Below, piece by piece: positions 1 to 10,249 of a DNA stretch of 64,000 nucleotides (position 1 is the first letter of the stretch; every line of letters starts with the position of its first letter). Under the pieces are notes generated by a model. It made no database searches. It was not told the DNA's origin and was given only the letters and a program-made list of their open reading frames with translations. The stretch spans positions 129,207,500 to 129,271,499 of the forward strand of contig JAVHZZ010000005.1 of the NCBI GenBank assembly GCA_036250195.1. Direction: 5' to 3'. The position numbers were made by a program, and so were the translations under genes. This stretch comes from Mixophyes australis. Its lineage: Eukaryota; Chordata; Amphibia; Anura; Limnodynastidae.

Positions 1-809
1 TACATACACAAGCCTAGTGAGCGTCTTCTGGAGCGTTCCTCCGGAGGCAAACGATAAGCGCCCAACTGCATGGGTTCAGAGGAATCAGGCAAAGTATTAT
101 CAAGTTTAGCAAAAACGTCCATAGGAGCAGAGGACTCCCGTTCGGCCTTCCTCTCTCTGATCCGCCGATCAATTTTTATAACGAGTTGCATCAAATTCTC
201 CAACGTGTCGGATATCGGATACTGGACCAAAGAATCCTTTATCTGCTCAGTGAGTCCTAAGCGAAATTGACTTCGCAATGCTGGATCGTTCCAGGCGCTA
301 TCAGTGGACCATCGTCGAAATTCCGCACAATACTCTTCCGCTGAGCGACGTCCTTGCCTCAGCGTACGAAGATGAGCCTCAGCTGAGGCTACCCTGTCCG
401 GGTCATCGTACAATAACCCCAGAGCTTGAAAGAAGGCATCCACAGACTGTAAGGCTGGACTTGTGGAAGGCAAGGAGAAGGCCCAAGACTGCGGGTCACC
501 CTGGAGTAATGAGATGATGATCCCTACCTTCTGCTGTTCGGAACCAGAGGAACGTGGTTTCAGACGGAAGTACAATTTGCAGCTCTCTTTGAAATTACGG
601 AAGGCTGGCCTGCTTCCAGAGAATCGGTCAGGCAAATTCATCTTAGGCTCCGGTGTGTCACCAGCGGGAACTTGCTGGAGCTGCCGGTCTCTGGAAAACC
701 CTTCTTGGACTGCCAGACGCTGGGATAAAGTCTGCACCACTTGGGAAACCGGCTGTATCTGGTTGGCCATAATCTGGGCTGGGGACAGATTCGATTCTTC
801 TCCGTCCAT
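1..809 (-). CDS. gag: Ty3/gypsy retrotransposon Gag, N-terminal part (runs off left edge)
   Basis: The minus strand reads open from an ATG at 807-809 to the window edge, about 269 codons without a stop. The protein starts MDGEESNLSPAQIMANQIQ and continues into a Gag-type capsid region (for example LPDRFSGSRPAFRNFKESC, then WAFSLPSTSPALQSVDAFF, then RRSAEEYCAEFRRWSTDSAW). This is the usual layout of vertebrate Ty3/gypsy Gag: a short N-terminus, then a retrotransposon-gag domain in which the pattern of W, F and Y residues is conserved. The zinc knuckle and pol would lie left of the window. The start lies 36 bases inside the adjoining LTR, as expected for a 5' LTR-leader-gag order. No internal stop is visible, so this copy looks relatively young. 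Family assignment is from pattern recognition. Confidence 0.8.
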   Translation of the reverse strand, partial: MDGEESNLSPAQIMANQIQPVSQVVQTLSQRLAVQEGFSRDRQLQQVPAGDTPEPKMNLPDRFSGSRPAFRNFKESCKLYFRLKPRSSGSEQQKVGIIISLLQGDPQSWAFSLPSTSPALQSVDAFFQALGLLYDDPDRVASAEAHLRTLRQGRRSAEEYCAEFRRWSTDSAWNDPALRSQFRLGLTEQIKDSLVQYPISDTLENLMQLVIKIDRRIRERKAERESSAPMDVFAKLDNTLPDSSEPMQLGAYRLPPEERSRRRSLGLCM

Positions 810-845
810 GGCCTTATGATACCAATCTTCCTTGGCTGGTTATAA
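810..845 (-). other. Short leader between LTR and gag (primer-site region)
   Basis: These 36 bases separate the LTR end (CTAACA in element orientation) from the gag ATG. A tRNA primer site should begin here, but the sequence starts TTATAACCAGCC, which does not begin with TGG. I cannot name the primer tRNA. Confidence 0.5.
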
Positions 846-1545
846 TGTTAGGAACTCCCAAGTCAGTACAGTGAAACTCGGGAACTACTCAAAAGGCCAG
901 GTGTTCGCTGGAGCCCCTAGTGGTGGGGACAGACTGGGCTGCGGGCCGACCGAGGGTCGAGTAACGTATACTGACTTAAAGGAGTTCCCAGGAGTGGAGT
1001 GATTGGTGGACTGTAGTATAAGAAGAGTCCTAGGTCAAAAGGTCACAGGCACAGATGCAATATCCAAGGGCAAGCGAAGGGTCAAACTCACAGGCAGAGA
1101 AGCAAAATCCGAATTCCAGGCAAAAGGTCAAGGTCAGAAGAGAAGGGTCACAGGTCCAATAACAAGCAGGGGTCAAAACACGGGTAGTCAAATCCAAGGT
1201 AGCAGGAACCAAAACGGATAGCACAAGCAGGCATCAGAACTGAGGACAGAACGCTATAACCGGCAGTGAGGTTGCAAACCTCACTGCCTTAAATACCAGT
1301 AGTGGCCAATCAGAGCCGAGCTCTGACATCACATGGGCAGGCTCAATCCTGCCATATTAATCAGCCCACAGGCTTGTGGACGCTTCTGCGCATGCGCCCG
1401 GCTGTAAATAGCGTCCGACCGTTGCCCTGGCAATGGTCGGGTCAAAGCAGGAAGTGACGTCCCGGTTGCCATAGCGACGGCCGGGACGCCTGCAGGAAAT
1501 AGGTGAGAGTCGCGGCGGTGCCCGCGGCCGCCGCAACTGCTAACA
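846..1545 (-). mobile_element. Ty3/gypsy 5' LTR (700 bp)
   Basis: The block is bounded by perfect inverted ends, TGTTAG at 846-851 and CTAACA at 1540-1545, and directly abuts the gag leader. In element orientation (minus) a TATA-like run (TATTTAAGG, rc of about 1287-1297) is followed by a strong hairpin and the motif GCCGGTTATAGCG. Long stretches of CCTTGACCTTTTG-like text follow, as is common in amphibian gypsy LTRs. The outer flank begins at 1546. The partner LTR is outside the window, so the target duplication cannot be tested. The sequence around 29909-30370 shares the same TATA-to-GGTTATAGCG layout. Confidence 0.8.
1262..1288 (-). promoter_or_regulatory. Perfect 12-bp-arm hairpin next to the LTR TATA box
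   Basis: GGCAGTGAGGTT (1262-1273) is the exact reverse complement of AACCTCACTGCC (1277-1288), with a 3-base loop. It lies just downstream of the TATA-like run in element orientation, close to where transcripts should start. A 5' RNA stem is plausible, but function is inferred. Confidence 0.6.
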
Positions 1546-1639
1546 GTCCCGCAGAAGCAATAGAGGTAGTAACTCTGGTCTGCGGGTACACCGAGGCCAG
1601 TGGCTCATTGGCAAATCAGGAAAAGAGTGAAGTTTTCTG

Positions 1640-1945
1640 GATGGGGGAGGAAGATTGTCAATTCAGCCTTTCAGACAGTCTTCCCTGGGCCAGTTACAAG
1701 ATCAAGATCTTGATTCAGTTCAGCAAAACTGGGAGCTCAGGCTGGAGGAAGCTTCCCGGAAGGTAGAGAGCTGGAAGAGGTGGAAACACTCTCTGAGGGA
1801 AAGGGTGGACCTTGTTATTCCTGTATGTCAGCTATGTGTGCCTATTTCCGCAGTCTTTATGGTCTAGGGTTTATGCAGTTTTCTTCCATTTACTTTGGGG
1901 GAATAGGCTGAACCTTGTCAAGCGGGCAGTACACCATAGATTTTT
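1640..1945 (+). pseudogene. Tx1/L1-type LINE ORF2 C-terminal fragment
   Basis: Two overlapping frames carry pieces that resemble the region after the reverse transcriptase in Tx1-type LINEs. NWELRLEEASRKVESWKRW is followed by a leucine- and arginine-rich stretch (about 1722-1830). A hydrophobic segment then leads into LWSRVYAVFFHLLWGNRLN (about 1857-1915). The order, a helix with W and L followed by a segment ending in F-x-W-G-x-R, is typical of L1/Tx1 ORF2 past the thumb. A frameshift lies near 1810. It is a short, decayed piece, with no ends recognised. It could also belong to another LINE clade. Confidence 0.5.
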
Positions 1946-2589
1946 ATTAAAAACAAAAAAAATAAAAAATACTCACCATGGACGAAATCCTCAGTTTTCT
2001 GATGCTTTACCTACACACACTCATTTACGCAAAGTCCCAACAAATATTTGTACCTTCGAAGAAATGGCCGGCTTGCCCACTGTCCCACAAATATTTGAAC
2101 CTTACAAATGTCCATGCTTGGCCAGTGTTCAAGAAATGTTTGTAAATGGCAAAAAAATTACCTGCTTCTAAAATCTTTAAATCTGCTGTCCAGAGGGGGG
2201 GGGGGGGGGGGGGGGCATTGTTGCTTGCAGTGCTGGGACCCTTCTTGATTGCAGTGTAGGGGCCCAATCTCCTCTGCAGTGCTGGGGCCCTTCTTGATTG
2301 CATTAATTTTGTTTTATTTTTTTATATACTAAAATGACTAACTTAACCACTGCTCATTTCAAACTCGCTAGGACCAATAATAGAGCGCGAGGGGGTGGAT
2401 GCTATGTTAACAATTGAATTGAGCGTTTTTTTAAAAAAAAAACAAGCGCTCGAACAGGAAAAAACGAGCGCTGGGTTTTTGTTTTTTTTCGAGCACGGGA
2501 TTTTCACCCGTCTCGCTAACAATTGAATATGCCCCTGAGAGTAGTAAGGAGGAATTTAACAATAGTCAAGGGGGTGGAAAGGGGAGAAA
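1946..2589. repeat. Non-coding stretch with poly-G tract and a short inverted-repeat (MITE-like) block
   Basis: A run of about 21 G occupies 2195-2215. From about 2408 to 2535, text with paired GAGCGCT/AGCGCTC words is bounded by AACAATTGAATT on the left and CTCGCTAACAATTGAAT on the right. The same CGCTAACAATTGAATA end recurs at 37985-38003, so this appears to be a small mobile repeat family. The rest is unassigned. Confidence 0.45.
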
Positions 2590-3760
2590 GGGAAGCATAG
2601 CCGATAAGGAGAGGTACTTTTTAAAGCAAAAATAAATAAATTCCTGTGGGAAATAAATGTAAAAGAATTAAGTCTAAATCAATGTGGCTAAATAAAAAGG
2701 TAAGGGAAGAAATGCAATGGAAGAAGCGTGCATTTAAATTGTTTAAGTCTGAAGGGTAAGAGAAGTCCTTCGGTAGGTACAAGGAATGTAATAAAACATG
2801 CAAAAAGGAAATTAGATTGGCTAAATTAGAAAATGAAAGGCAAATTGCAAAAGAAAGTAAGACAACCCCCAAAAAGTTTTTTAAGTATATAAATGGCAAA
2901 AGGATTAAAAAAGATAATATAGGACCCCTAAGAAGTGAGATGGGCGAATTGATAAATGATACTAAGGAAAAAGCAGAGGTATTAAACACGTTCTTTTCTT
3001 CAGTATTTACTAGAGAGGAACAAATGGTAGGAGTAATACATAAAAATGGAAATGAAACCATACCATTAATTAATACTTGGTTGTCAGAGGAAGAAGTCCA
3101 AAGGCGACTGAAGAATATTAAGATAAATAAAGCTCCAGGTCCAGATGGCATACACCCCCTTGTCCTTATGGAGTTAAACTCGGAAATAGCTAGACTGCTA
3201 TTCTTGATTTTCAGAGATTCAATCTCATCAGGCTCAGTACCAAGGATATGGCGAATAGCAGATGTGGTGCCGTTGTTTAAAAAGGGGACAAGATCACAAC
3301 CAGGGAATTATAGACCTGCAAACCTGACATCAATAGTGGAATACTGGAAGGTATTTTAATGGATAGTATTCAGGATTACTTTGTGCGCAATAAAATTATT
3401 AGTGGGAATCAACATGGATTTGTGAGGGATAGGTCATGTCAAACTAATCTAATTAGTTTCTACGAGGAAGTTAGTGGGAACTTAGACCAGGGCAGGACAG
3501 TAGAGGTGGTCTACTTAGATTTTGCAAAGGCCTTTGATACAGTGCCACACAAGAGGTTGGTTTACAAAATAAGGGAACTGGGTCTAGGAATCAACATTTG
3601 TACTTGGATTGAAAACTGGTTAGAGAATAGGGGACAGAGAGTTGTGATAAATGGAAAATTTTTTAATTGGTCAAAAGTCTTAAGTGGAGTACCTCAAAGT
3701 TCCGTGCTGGGGCCACTCCTTTTTAATATATTTATTAATGACCTTGGTGATGGTTTAGAG
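2590..3760 (+). pseudogene. CR1 reverse transcriptase, first segment
   Basis: The frame from about 2640 gives the pre-RT helix region (KKFFKYINGKRIKKDNIGP) and the block PGPDGIHPLVL at about 3138. The finger block follows with [19 protein letters not shown] at about 3280. After a frameshift near 3345-3360 the palm motifs follow: [15 protein letters not shown], then [13 protein letters not shown] (motif A with the catalytic D, about 3510-3550) and [13 protein letters not shown] (motif B, Q-G changed to Q-S, about 3688-3725). The segment ends at NDLGDGLE, exactly where a hAT element begins. The sequence is unmistakably CR1-like. Confidence 0.9.
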
Positions 3761-3886
3761 CAGGGGTGTCCAACCTTTTAGCTTCCCTGGGCCACATTGG
3801 CAGACGACGAGTTGGTTTGGGCCGCACATAAGATACACTAACAATAACGATAGCTGATCATCCAAAAAACCATAGAAAACATAGTT

Positions 3887-3888
<2 letters not shown>

Positions 3889-3923
<35 letters not shown>

Positions 3924-3934
3924 AAAAAAGTGAT

Positions 3935-3966
<32 letters not shown>
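3889..3966. repeat. Two (TA)n microsatellites inside the hAT
   Basis: TA runs lie at about 3889-3919 and 3938-3966. The second run is framed by AAAAAAAGTGATA and TATCACTTTTTTT, so the block can fold into one long stem. Confidence 0.8.
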
Positions 3967-3969
<3 letters not shown>

Positions 3970-4453
3970 TTTTTTTTTTCAAATCCCCCTATACTTACCT
4001 TTCAATCGCCCTGTTCAAAAAATCCTCTCTAGTTGTTATACTATAATCACTTTTTGTATTGTTTCGATGCAATATCATTTAAGCCAGGCATTGTGTATCA
4101 GGGTGCAATGACCAGGCCTGCGGTACCTGACATATACACCACTGTGACCCCAAATTGTGACCTGTTTTGATAATTACACCACTATGTCAGTTAAGGGATA
4201 ACAACTTATAATGGGCCAAAGAGAATAATATATAATGCCCCATTAGTATTACAAGTAGAAGTATGTAGCAGGGAGATAAGGTTCATGATGCTCCAGGACC
4301 AGGTGACTTTTATTCACTTGTCAGCGTCCCTTGAAATAATAAAAAAAATCCCCCTTAACTTACCTTTTAATCGGCTTGTTCTCCTGTCCTCTTGTCTTCT
4401 TTTCTCCATTTCTGTGCGCGCGGGTGTCTCCTCTGTGCTGCGCTCCGCAATGG

Positions 4454-4484
4454 ATGTTGGGCGTGATGACATCACGCCCAACAT
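4454..4484. repeat. 14-bp-arm palindrome inside the hAT
   Basis: ATGTTGGGCGTGAT (4454-4467) and ATCACGCCCAACAT (4471-4484) are exact reverse complements with a 3-base loop. Outside them the pairing continues imperfectly to the CGCTCCGCA and TGCGAGCG words. Confidence 0.8.
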
Positions 4485-4714
4485 TCACTGCGAGCGCCAC
4501 ACGGAGGAGGAGACAAGGGAGGGAGCTGGAGTACCAGCTGACGTGACCGCGTGCCCGATAGGTAAGTAGTTTCTTTTCTTTTCTTTTTTTTTCCAGGATT
4601 TTTTTTTCCCATTAAGAGCGCTGCCCCCTTGCCACAACCAAAACTCCTTCTGGGCCACATTTACAGGCGTGCTGGGCCGCATGCGGCCCTCGGGCTATGG
4701 GTTGGACAACCCTG

Positions 4715-4920
4715 CTTTAGAGAGTAAAGTTTCTATTTTTGAAGATGACACTAAACTCTGTAAGGTAACAAAATCAGAGCAAGATGTAGCTTCTCTACAG
4801 AGGGACTTAAATAAACTGGAGGATTGGGCGGCCAAATGGAATATGAGGTTTAACATAGATAAATGTAAGGTTATGCATTTAGGGATTAAAAACAAGAACG
4901 CAATCTATAAATTAAATGGA
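4715..4920 (+). pseudogene. CR1 reverse transcriptase, second segment
   Basis: The frame continues the palm: SKVSIFEDDTKLCKV carries motif C as E-D-D (normally A-D-D) at about 4737-4750. The typical CR1 block RDLNKLEDWAAKWNMRFNID, KCKVMHLG and YKLNG follows. The segment is cut at 4920 by the Penelope-like insertion, whose 15-bp duplication TATAAATTAAATGGA is the last CR1 sequence on this side (4906-4920). Confidence 0.88.
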
Positions 4921-5049
4921 AAAGAAAAAACATATACCAAACAACTCTGGCGCAATGAGATTGGAGTCTTCAAAGAAATAAATGAGAACGAGAGGTAATG
5001 TGTTTGCACCTGAAGCTGTAAGACCAGTGGGGTCTCAAATAGCCAAGAA

Positions 5050-5323
5050 CAACAAAAACCAAAAAACAGCGCTGATTGCAGAGGACACTAAACTCTCAAA
5101 AATGCCAACGTAGGTTGTATAAATATAAAAGCAAATTTATTAAAACACATATAAAATGTGTAAACAAAATGTATATTTACATCCTTACAAAGTATGAACC
5201 AGTTGGTATTAATAGATATATATCCAACACAATATATTGGACAAATAATGGACAATCATGAACAATGAATGAAATCGATGAGTATTGGATGACAGTACCA
5301 AATTCAATCATGTCAAAATTCCT
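5050..5323. repeat. PLE-1 terminal inverted repeat, left copy
   Basis: This stretch is the near-exact reverse complement of 10250-10533. It includes the words AACAGCGCTGATTGCAGAGG, ACACATATAAAATGTGTAAA and GGTATTAATAGATATATA. The right copy reads the same in reverse with a few substitutions and one extra segment of about 10 bases near 10290. Confidence 0.9.
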
Positions 5324-5845
5324 ATCTCAAAAGGTAGTAATACCTGAGGGCGCTATAAATCAATCAGTATAGAAACACACCAATAAAAACGGAAAAAAAT
5401 GTTTATAGCAACTTTTGCAGATATTGGTTGGTCAGCAGACAAACATAGCCAGGTTCACACGGACACAGTTCTTACCCTAGATATCCCTATGCTCCCGCTG
5501 TTGCCGTCCTTCCCGCCAGGGCCGGACTGGCCATCTGGCACTTCTGACAAATGCCAGAAGGGCCGATGGCTGGATGGGCCGGTCCGACTCCTCCCGTCTT
5601 CTTGGTGGCTGGTTCCTCCCCAGGAACCAGCCACCTCTGCTGTGCACTCCTCAGGTTCCTCCCCCGTTATGCTGTGCACTGTTACACTGGTGAGTTTCTT
5701 GTTTTTTTGGGGGGGGGTTTTTACTGAAGAGGGGGGGGTGCCGCAATTTTTTTGGGGGGGGGATCGTGGGGGTGCCGCGATTTTCGGGGGGGAAGGGTTG
5801 CGTGGGTGCCCTCATTCTTGCGTGGGGGGGCAACAGTGTGGAAGT

Positions 5846-6110
5846 GCCATGGGGTGCTGGGAGAGGGGGTGAGACAGCCAGGGGGTGCTGGGAGAGGGGG
5901 TGAGATAACCAGGGGGTGCTGGGAGAGGGAGTGAGAGCCAGGGGGTGCTGGGAGAGGGGGTGAGAGAGCCAAAAGGGGAAGGGAGCACTGGGAGAGGGGG
6001 TGAGAGAGCCAGGGTGGTAGGGGGTGCAGGAAGAGGAGTGAGAGAGCCGGGGGGTAAAGGGTGCAGGAAGACGTGTGAGAGACCCAGGGGAGTAGGTGGT
6101 ACAGGAAGAT
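5846..6110. repeat. G-rich minisatellite, unit about 32 bp
   Basis: Degenerate units of the type AGCCAGGGGGTGCTGGGAGA plus GGGGGTGAG repeat about seven to eight times, drifting to GTGCAGGAAGA variants toward the right end. Confidence 0.8.
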
Positions 6111-6784
6111 ATGTGAGAGGCAGCGGAGAAAGGAGAGAGGGACAAAGGAGAAGATGGTGCAGGGGCATAGGTAAAAGAAAGTGTAAAGGGAGAGACATCT
6201 TAAGAATTCGAATGTCAGGGATGCAGCTATCATAAAACACAATTAATAATGAAGAATGGAAATGCACAGAGGGGACAAGTGTTAAAAAAAAAAAAAAATC
6301 AGGCCTTCATACTCCATTCACTTATATTTTCTATACCCCCACTCCTAAATTTCTGCTTCGACCACTGCCCTCTATTCCTGCTCCCGACTGCCTGTGTGAG
6401 CTGACAGCTGCTGATTCCTCCTCGCCCAGCGCGCCCAGTAGGAGTACAGAACACAGGATGCCATAATCAGGTAAGTTCATATATTTTCTCGTGTGCAATA
6501 TGTTTTTAACCATCCTTTCTTGAACTGGGGACACTACAGCGTATCCAATAATGTTTAACACTATGTATTGCTCATTATTGCGCTGTAATGTTTTTTACAT
6601 ATTTATCTGTACAGAGATTTTTAATTAAGAGGAAAAAACATTGCTTGTCATAAATTTTATCTGTAATTGTGTCAATATATCTATTTTTGTTTGCACTGTA
6701 AATTATGTATTAAGCTGCTCTTGGGACTCACACTCAGTATCTGATATGCTGTACCAATTTTTATTTGTGAATGAGTTTTTTTCT

Positions 6785-7040
6785 GAGCTTTACTAATGAT
6801 TTGGGGGCACTACTATGGCATAATATGATTTGGAGGCACCGTTGTGACATAATATGATTTGTGGGCACTACTGTATGGTATATGTTTTGGGGGCACTACT
6901 ATGCCATAATATGATTTGTGGGCACTTCTGCATGACCAAATATGAATTGAGGGTAATAATATGTGGCATAATATGACCTTGGGGCACTACGATGTGGCAT
7001 AATATGAACTGGGCACACTACGGTGTGGCATCATATAAAC
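6785..7040. repeat. Degenerate minisatellite, unit about 30-35 bp
   Basis: The phrase GGGGCACTACTATGGCATAA followed by TATGATTT recurs about seven times with substitutions and small length changes. Confidence 0.7.
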
Positions 7041-7669
7041 TTCTGCCAAAGGCAAGTCTTTCATTGTTGAATATGATGGGAGCCCAAAGAAGTTGCTGTA
7101 TCAGGGCCCAAAATTCCTCTTGTCAGCCCTGCCTGTGAGTCAAGGGGCTAGACGTCTCCAGGTAAATAATCTAAATGTTTCCTATCTAATCAAACTGATG
7201 GATCACATCCAATTATTTCTCACCCACCTCCTCTATCCCCCTTAATTTATATACTGTGTTATTTAAAATGAATAGAAAAGACGCACATCCAATTACTGTA
7301 GTAAAACAAAAATATTTTTCTCTGACATTTTGCTGTAGATGGAAATACTTTTAATGCGGCCGTGTGGGTTCAACTGATCATTCAATAGTTATGTTTTTTT
7401 TAGATATATGTTCGTTTTATTTCATGTGGAATGATTCATGAAAATTCTGCCATTAATATTTAATTGAGGGAAAAGGGTACCTGTTACCTATATGTGTGTG
7501 TAAGTACTCTGTTCGTTGTTGCTATTTTGTGGGAGATTTGAAAAAAGCAAAACATTGTTTCCTACAGTGGCGTCTGTATAATTGGTGGTATTGCTGTAGT
7601 ATGGGGTGGTGTGCTGGTGGCAATGTTGTAGTGTGTTTGATGCTTAGTATTGCTAATAAGTAGGAGAGG

Positions 7670-7870
7670 GTATTGCTATAATGTGAGGGGTGACGCTGGA
7701 TGCTTTAATGTGGGGGGTGATGCTGGACGCTGTAATGTGGGGGGTGATGCTGGACGCTGTAATGTGGGGGGGTGATGTTGGTTGATGTAATGTGGGGGGT
7801 GATGCTGGATGCTGTAAAGTGGGGGGTGATGTCGGTTGATGTAATGTGGGGGGTGATTGATGTAGTATAA
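7670..7870. repeat. Minisatellite, unit about 28-31 bp
   Basis: Units of the form GTAATGTGGGGGGTGATGCT plus GGA(C/T)GCT repeat about six times. Confidence 0.8.
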
Positions 7871-8656
7871 ATGTGTGTGGGGGGGTTATTTATTGCTGTA
7901 ATTTGGGTACTAATAATGTATTGTCATGGTATTTATTGATGTAATTGGGGTGCTAATAATGTAATGTTGAGGGTCATTAGGAGAAATAAATACCCCCCCC
8001 ACACACACACACTCATACTACATCATGTTGTACTGCGCCAGCATCAGTGTGCAACAATATAGTGCATGGAGCCCACAACACGTGGCTTTAAATGCCAGGG
8101 CTGATTTTTAGTCCCAGTCCGGCCCTGCTTCCCGCTGTTCTTTTTACAAAACTCTGCTTGGTGAAATTATCTCCGTCCAAAGAGAAGCCGAGTAGTGGTG
8201 GCGCCTTCTCCATGTATATGCGGAAGTGCTGCAGCGTCTTCCCTACAGGGTCCTGAGAGGGTCAAGCATTTCGTTAAGCATGTGAACTTTTTCAAGGATA
8301 CTTCCCTGTGTGCCATTGTGTTTATATATACATGTTTCTCTCTGCTGATTCGATAGTTGTTTTAAAGGAGAACTACTCCTAAATTTACCAACAAATAAAA
8401 ACCATTTATTGTTTAATAAAATTCCATATGGCTGGAATAAAAATCCATAAAAAATCTTAAAAAGATTAAAATAATAAAATATATAATGGTTAATATTTCT
8501 GCATCAGTAAACAAGATATGTTGTCATCAGAATCTGTATATATTAATGTAAATTTCATTCCAAAAAATCTTCAGCTGTTTATTATAATAGACTAGATAGT
8601 AAGAAAAGATCCTAAGTAAAAATCTATGTTAAGTCCATTTGGTTCTAATGTTTTTA

Positions 8657-9679
8657 CTAAATAGATCCATTTTGCCTCCATACGTGATATTTTCTCAATA
8701 TAGTTTCCTCCTCTCCAAAATCTTTTAATCCAAGGAATTTGAGACTTTTGGGGTCACAATTTTGGACATTCTTGAAATGATTTGAAACGCTATGCGGTGC
8801 CATTCCTTTCCTGATGTTAACAATATGCTCCGCAATTCTAATTTTCAGTTTTCGTTTGGTCCACAACCACATTCCAATAGGTAGCCACTCCTTCAGTATT
8901 GCAATTTACATCATTCCTAATTCTGAATTCATTCCCATTTGCATTTGACTTAAATTTCTTAATAGGCTTAGTTCCAGATGTTGTGCTATTTTTACATCCT
9001 TTATAGTTGAAACAGAAATTAAATCCAGTTGAACTTTTTGTGGATTAATTTATTTCAGGAGTAGCTTCTAGTGAGTAAATTCTTAATATTTGCAGCTTTC
9101 TTATAGATGATCCTCGGTTTTTTTGGGAGAAGCTGTTTAATTTCCTCATCTAAGCTTAAAACTTAGAAACTACTTCTTTCGTAAAATTCCTAGTTTTAAG
9201 TTGTCCATCTTCAATATACACTGTCAGGTCCAAATAATTAATCTTCGTAGTGCTCGTTTCAGCCACAAATTTTAAAATATATGCATTCCTATTAAGATAA
9301 GTTAGAAACATTTGTAATTCATCATGTCTTCCTTCCCAAATGAAAACATCATCTATACAGCACTTCCAACATGCTAACATGCTAATTTCTCTCCAAAAGG
9401 GTTATCATTCCATATGCACTCATCTTCCCACTTCGCTACAAATAAGTTTGCGTAGCTAGGGGCAAAGTAAGTTCCCATAGTTGTTCCTTTAGTTTGGAGA
9501 TAGAAATCTTTCCCATACCGGAAATAATTGTGTTGGAGAATGAATTCCATCATGCTCATGATGAAATTTATCTGTTCATACTCCAAATTGGTTAATGTAC
9601 ATAAATAGTGATATGAATGAGCACAACCATCATGTCGAATGCAGGTGTACAGAGATCTAAGATGAATACATTTTTCCAT
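8657..9679 (-). pseudogene. PLE-1 Penelope-type reverse transcriptase and endonuclease remnant
   Basis: Three minus-strand pieces are in order. 9679-9374 holds the RT block with FYLQTKGTTMGTYFAPSYAN, diagnostic of Penelope-like RT. 9380-9156 holds IDDVFIWEG (the catalytic YIDD box with Y changed to C, frameshifted relative to the previous piece), then NYLDLTVYIEDGQLKTRNFT. 8872-8657 holds KRKLKIRIAEHIVNIRKG, HSVSNHFKNVQNCDP and LKFLGL. These match the C-terminal half of the GIY-YIG domain that follows RT in Penelope elements. Between 8873 and 9155 only decayed linker is seen. The RT N-terminus (fingers, motif A) is missing or too decayed to see between 9680 and 10250. Frameshifts make it non-functional. 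Confidence 0.88.
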
Positions 9680-10249
9680 TCAAAAGTCTCTAAAAACCTT
9701 CAGGAAGGTGTGAGCGGGATTTCAACACACTGTGGACTGATACTGTGGAGGAATCTCTTTTCATGCGAATATCCTGAATTTATCTGGTATGAGTATACAC
9801 ATTACCATTTTGGGATATTCTTGATGTTATGTTTTATATGCACATGTCTCTGGTTGGAGATTATGTTTTTTTATTAAATGGTGTTTTATGATAATGCACC
9901 AGATTGTTTTTATTTCTTTCTATTTGACATATTATGCCACCACTTTGTGGAAGAAATTGAAAGCGGTACATATGAAGGATTATTTGAGATGCCTTATTAA
10001 AGCCAACATCTTGTAAGCATATACCTTTGGGGGAGATGGTGTAAAAAGTCACAAGGAATTGCGGTGGTATGCCTCTGTTTCCTCACAAAATTGAAGAATA
10101 ATCTCTTTTTCTGGGAACTTTGTGGACTTTTATATGTTCATTTTAGACATATTGCACTATTATTTCCCCATTTGTTTTATATTCCCATGAGTCTGATTCC
10201 CAGACTATAGAGACTCCAATTGAGGAGAGAGAGAAGGATCGTTGATCCA

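Larger units (their letters stand above)
3761..4714. mobile_element. Non-autonomous hAT transposon (Charlie/MER30-like ends) in CR1
   Basis: The element starts CAGGGGTGTCCAACCT and ends GGGTTGGACAACCCTG, giving imperfect terminal inverted repeats. It is flanked by an 8-bp target duplication with one mismatch: GTTTAGAG at 3753-3760 and CTTTAGAG at 4715-4722. Removing it restores the CR1 frame (DGLE then SKVSIFEDDTKL). No transposase is present. Subterminal text such as TTCCCTGGGCCACATTGG and GGGCCGCATGCGGCCC closely resembles what I recall of the mammalian MER30/Charlie12 family. Inside are two TA microsatellites with flanking complementary arms (3923-3978) and a strong palindrome (4454-4484). 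Confidence 0.9.
5517..8127. mobile_element. hAT-type transposon (2.6 kb, no transposase) in PLE-1
   Basis: The ends are perfect 14-bp inverted repeats, CAGGGCCGGACTGG at 5517-5530 and CCAGTCCGGCCCTG at 8114-8127. They are flanked by a perfect 8-bp target duplication, CTTCCCGC (5509-5516 and 8128-8135). These are hAT hallmarks. I see no transposase reading frame. The long minus frames at 5650-6270 come from low-complexity G-rich tandem repeats. Three minisatellites fill much of the inside. It is the youngest layer of the CR1-PLE-hAT stack. Confidence 0.92.

Noticed and set aside
4669..4998. 109-codon frame as one protein
   Set aside because: It fuses the end of the hAT, a CR1 segment and the beginning of the Penelope insert. 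Only 4715-4920 is CR1 coding.
5651..6267. Proline-, serine- and leucine-rich minus-strand frames of 150-173 codons
   Set aside because: They translate the G-rich minisatellite of the 2.6-kb hAT. All three frames are open because of repeat composition, with no domain signal.
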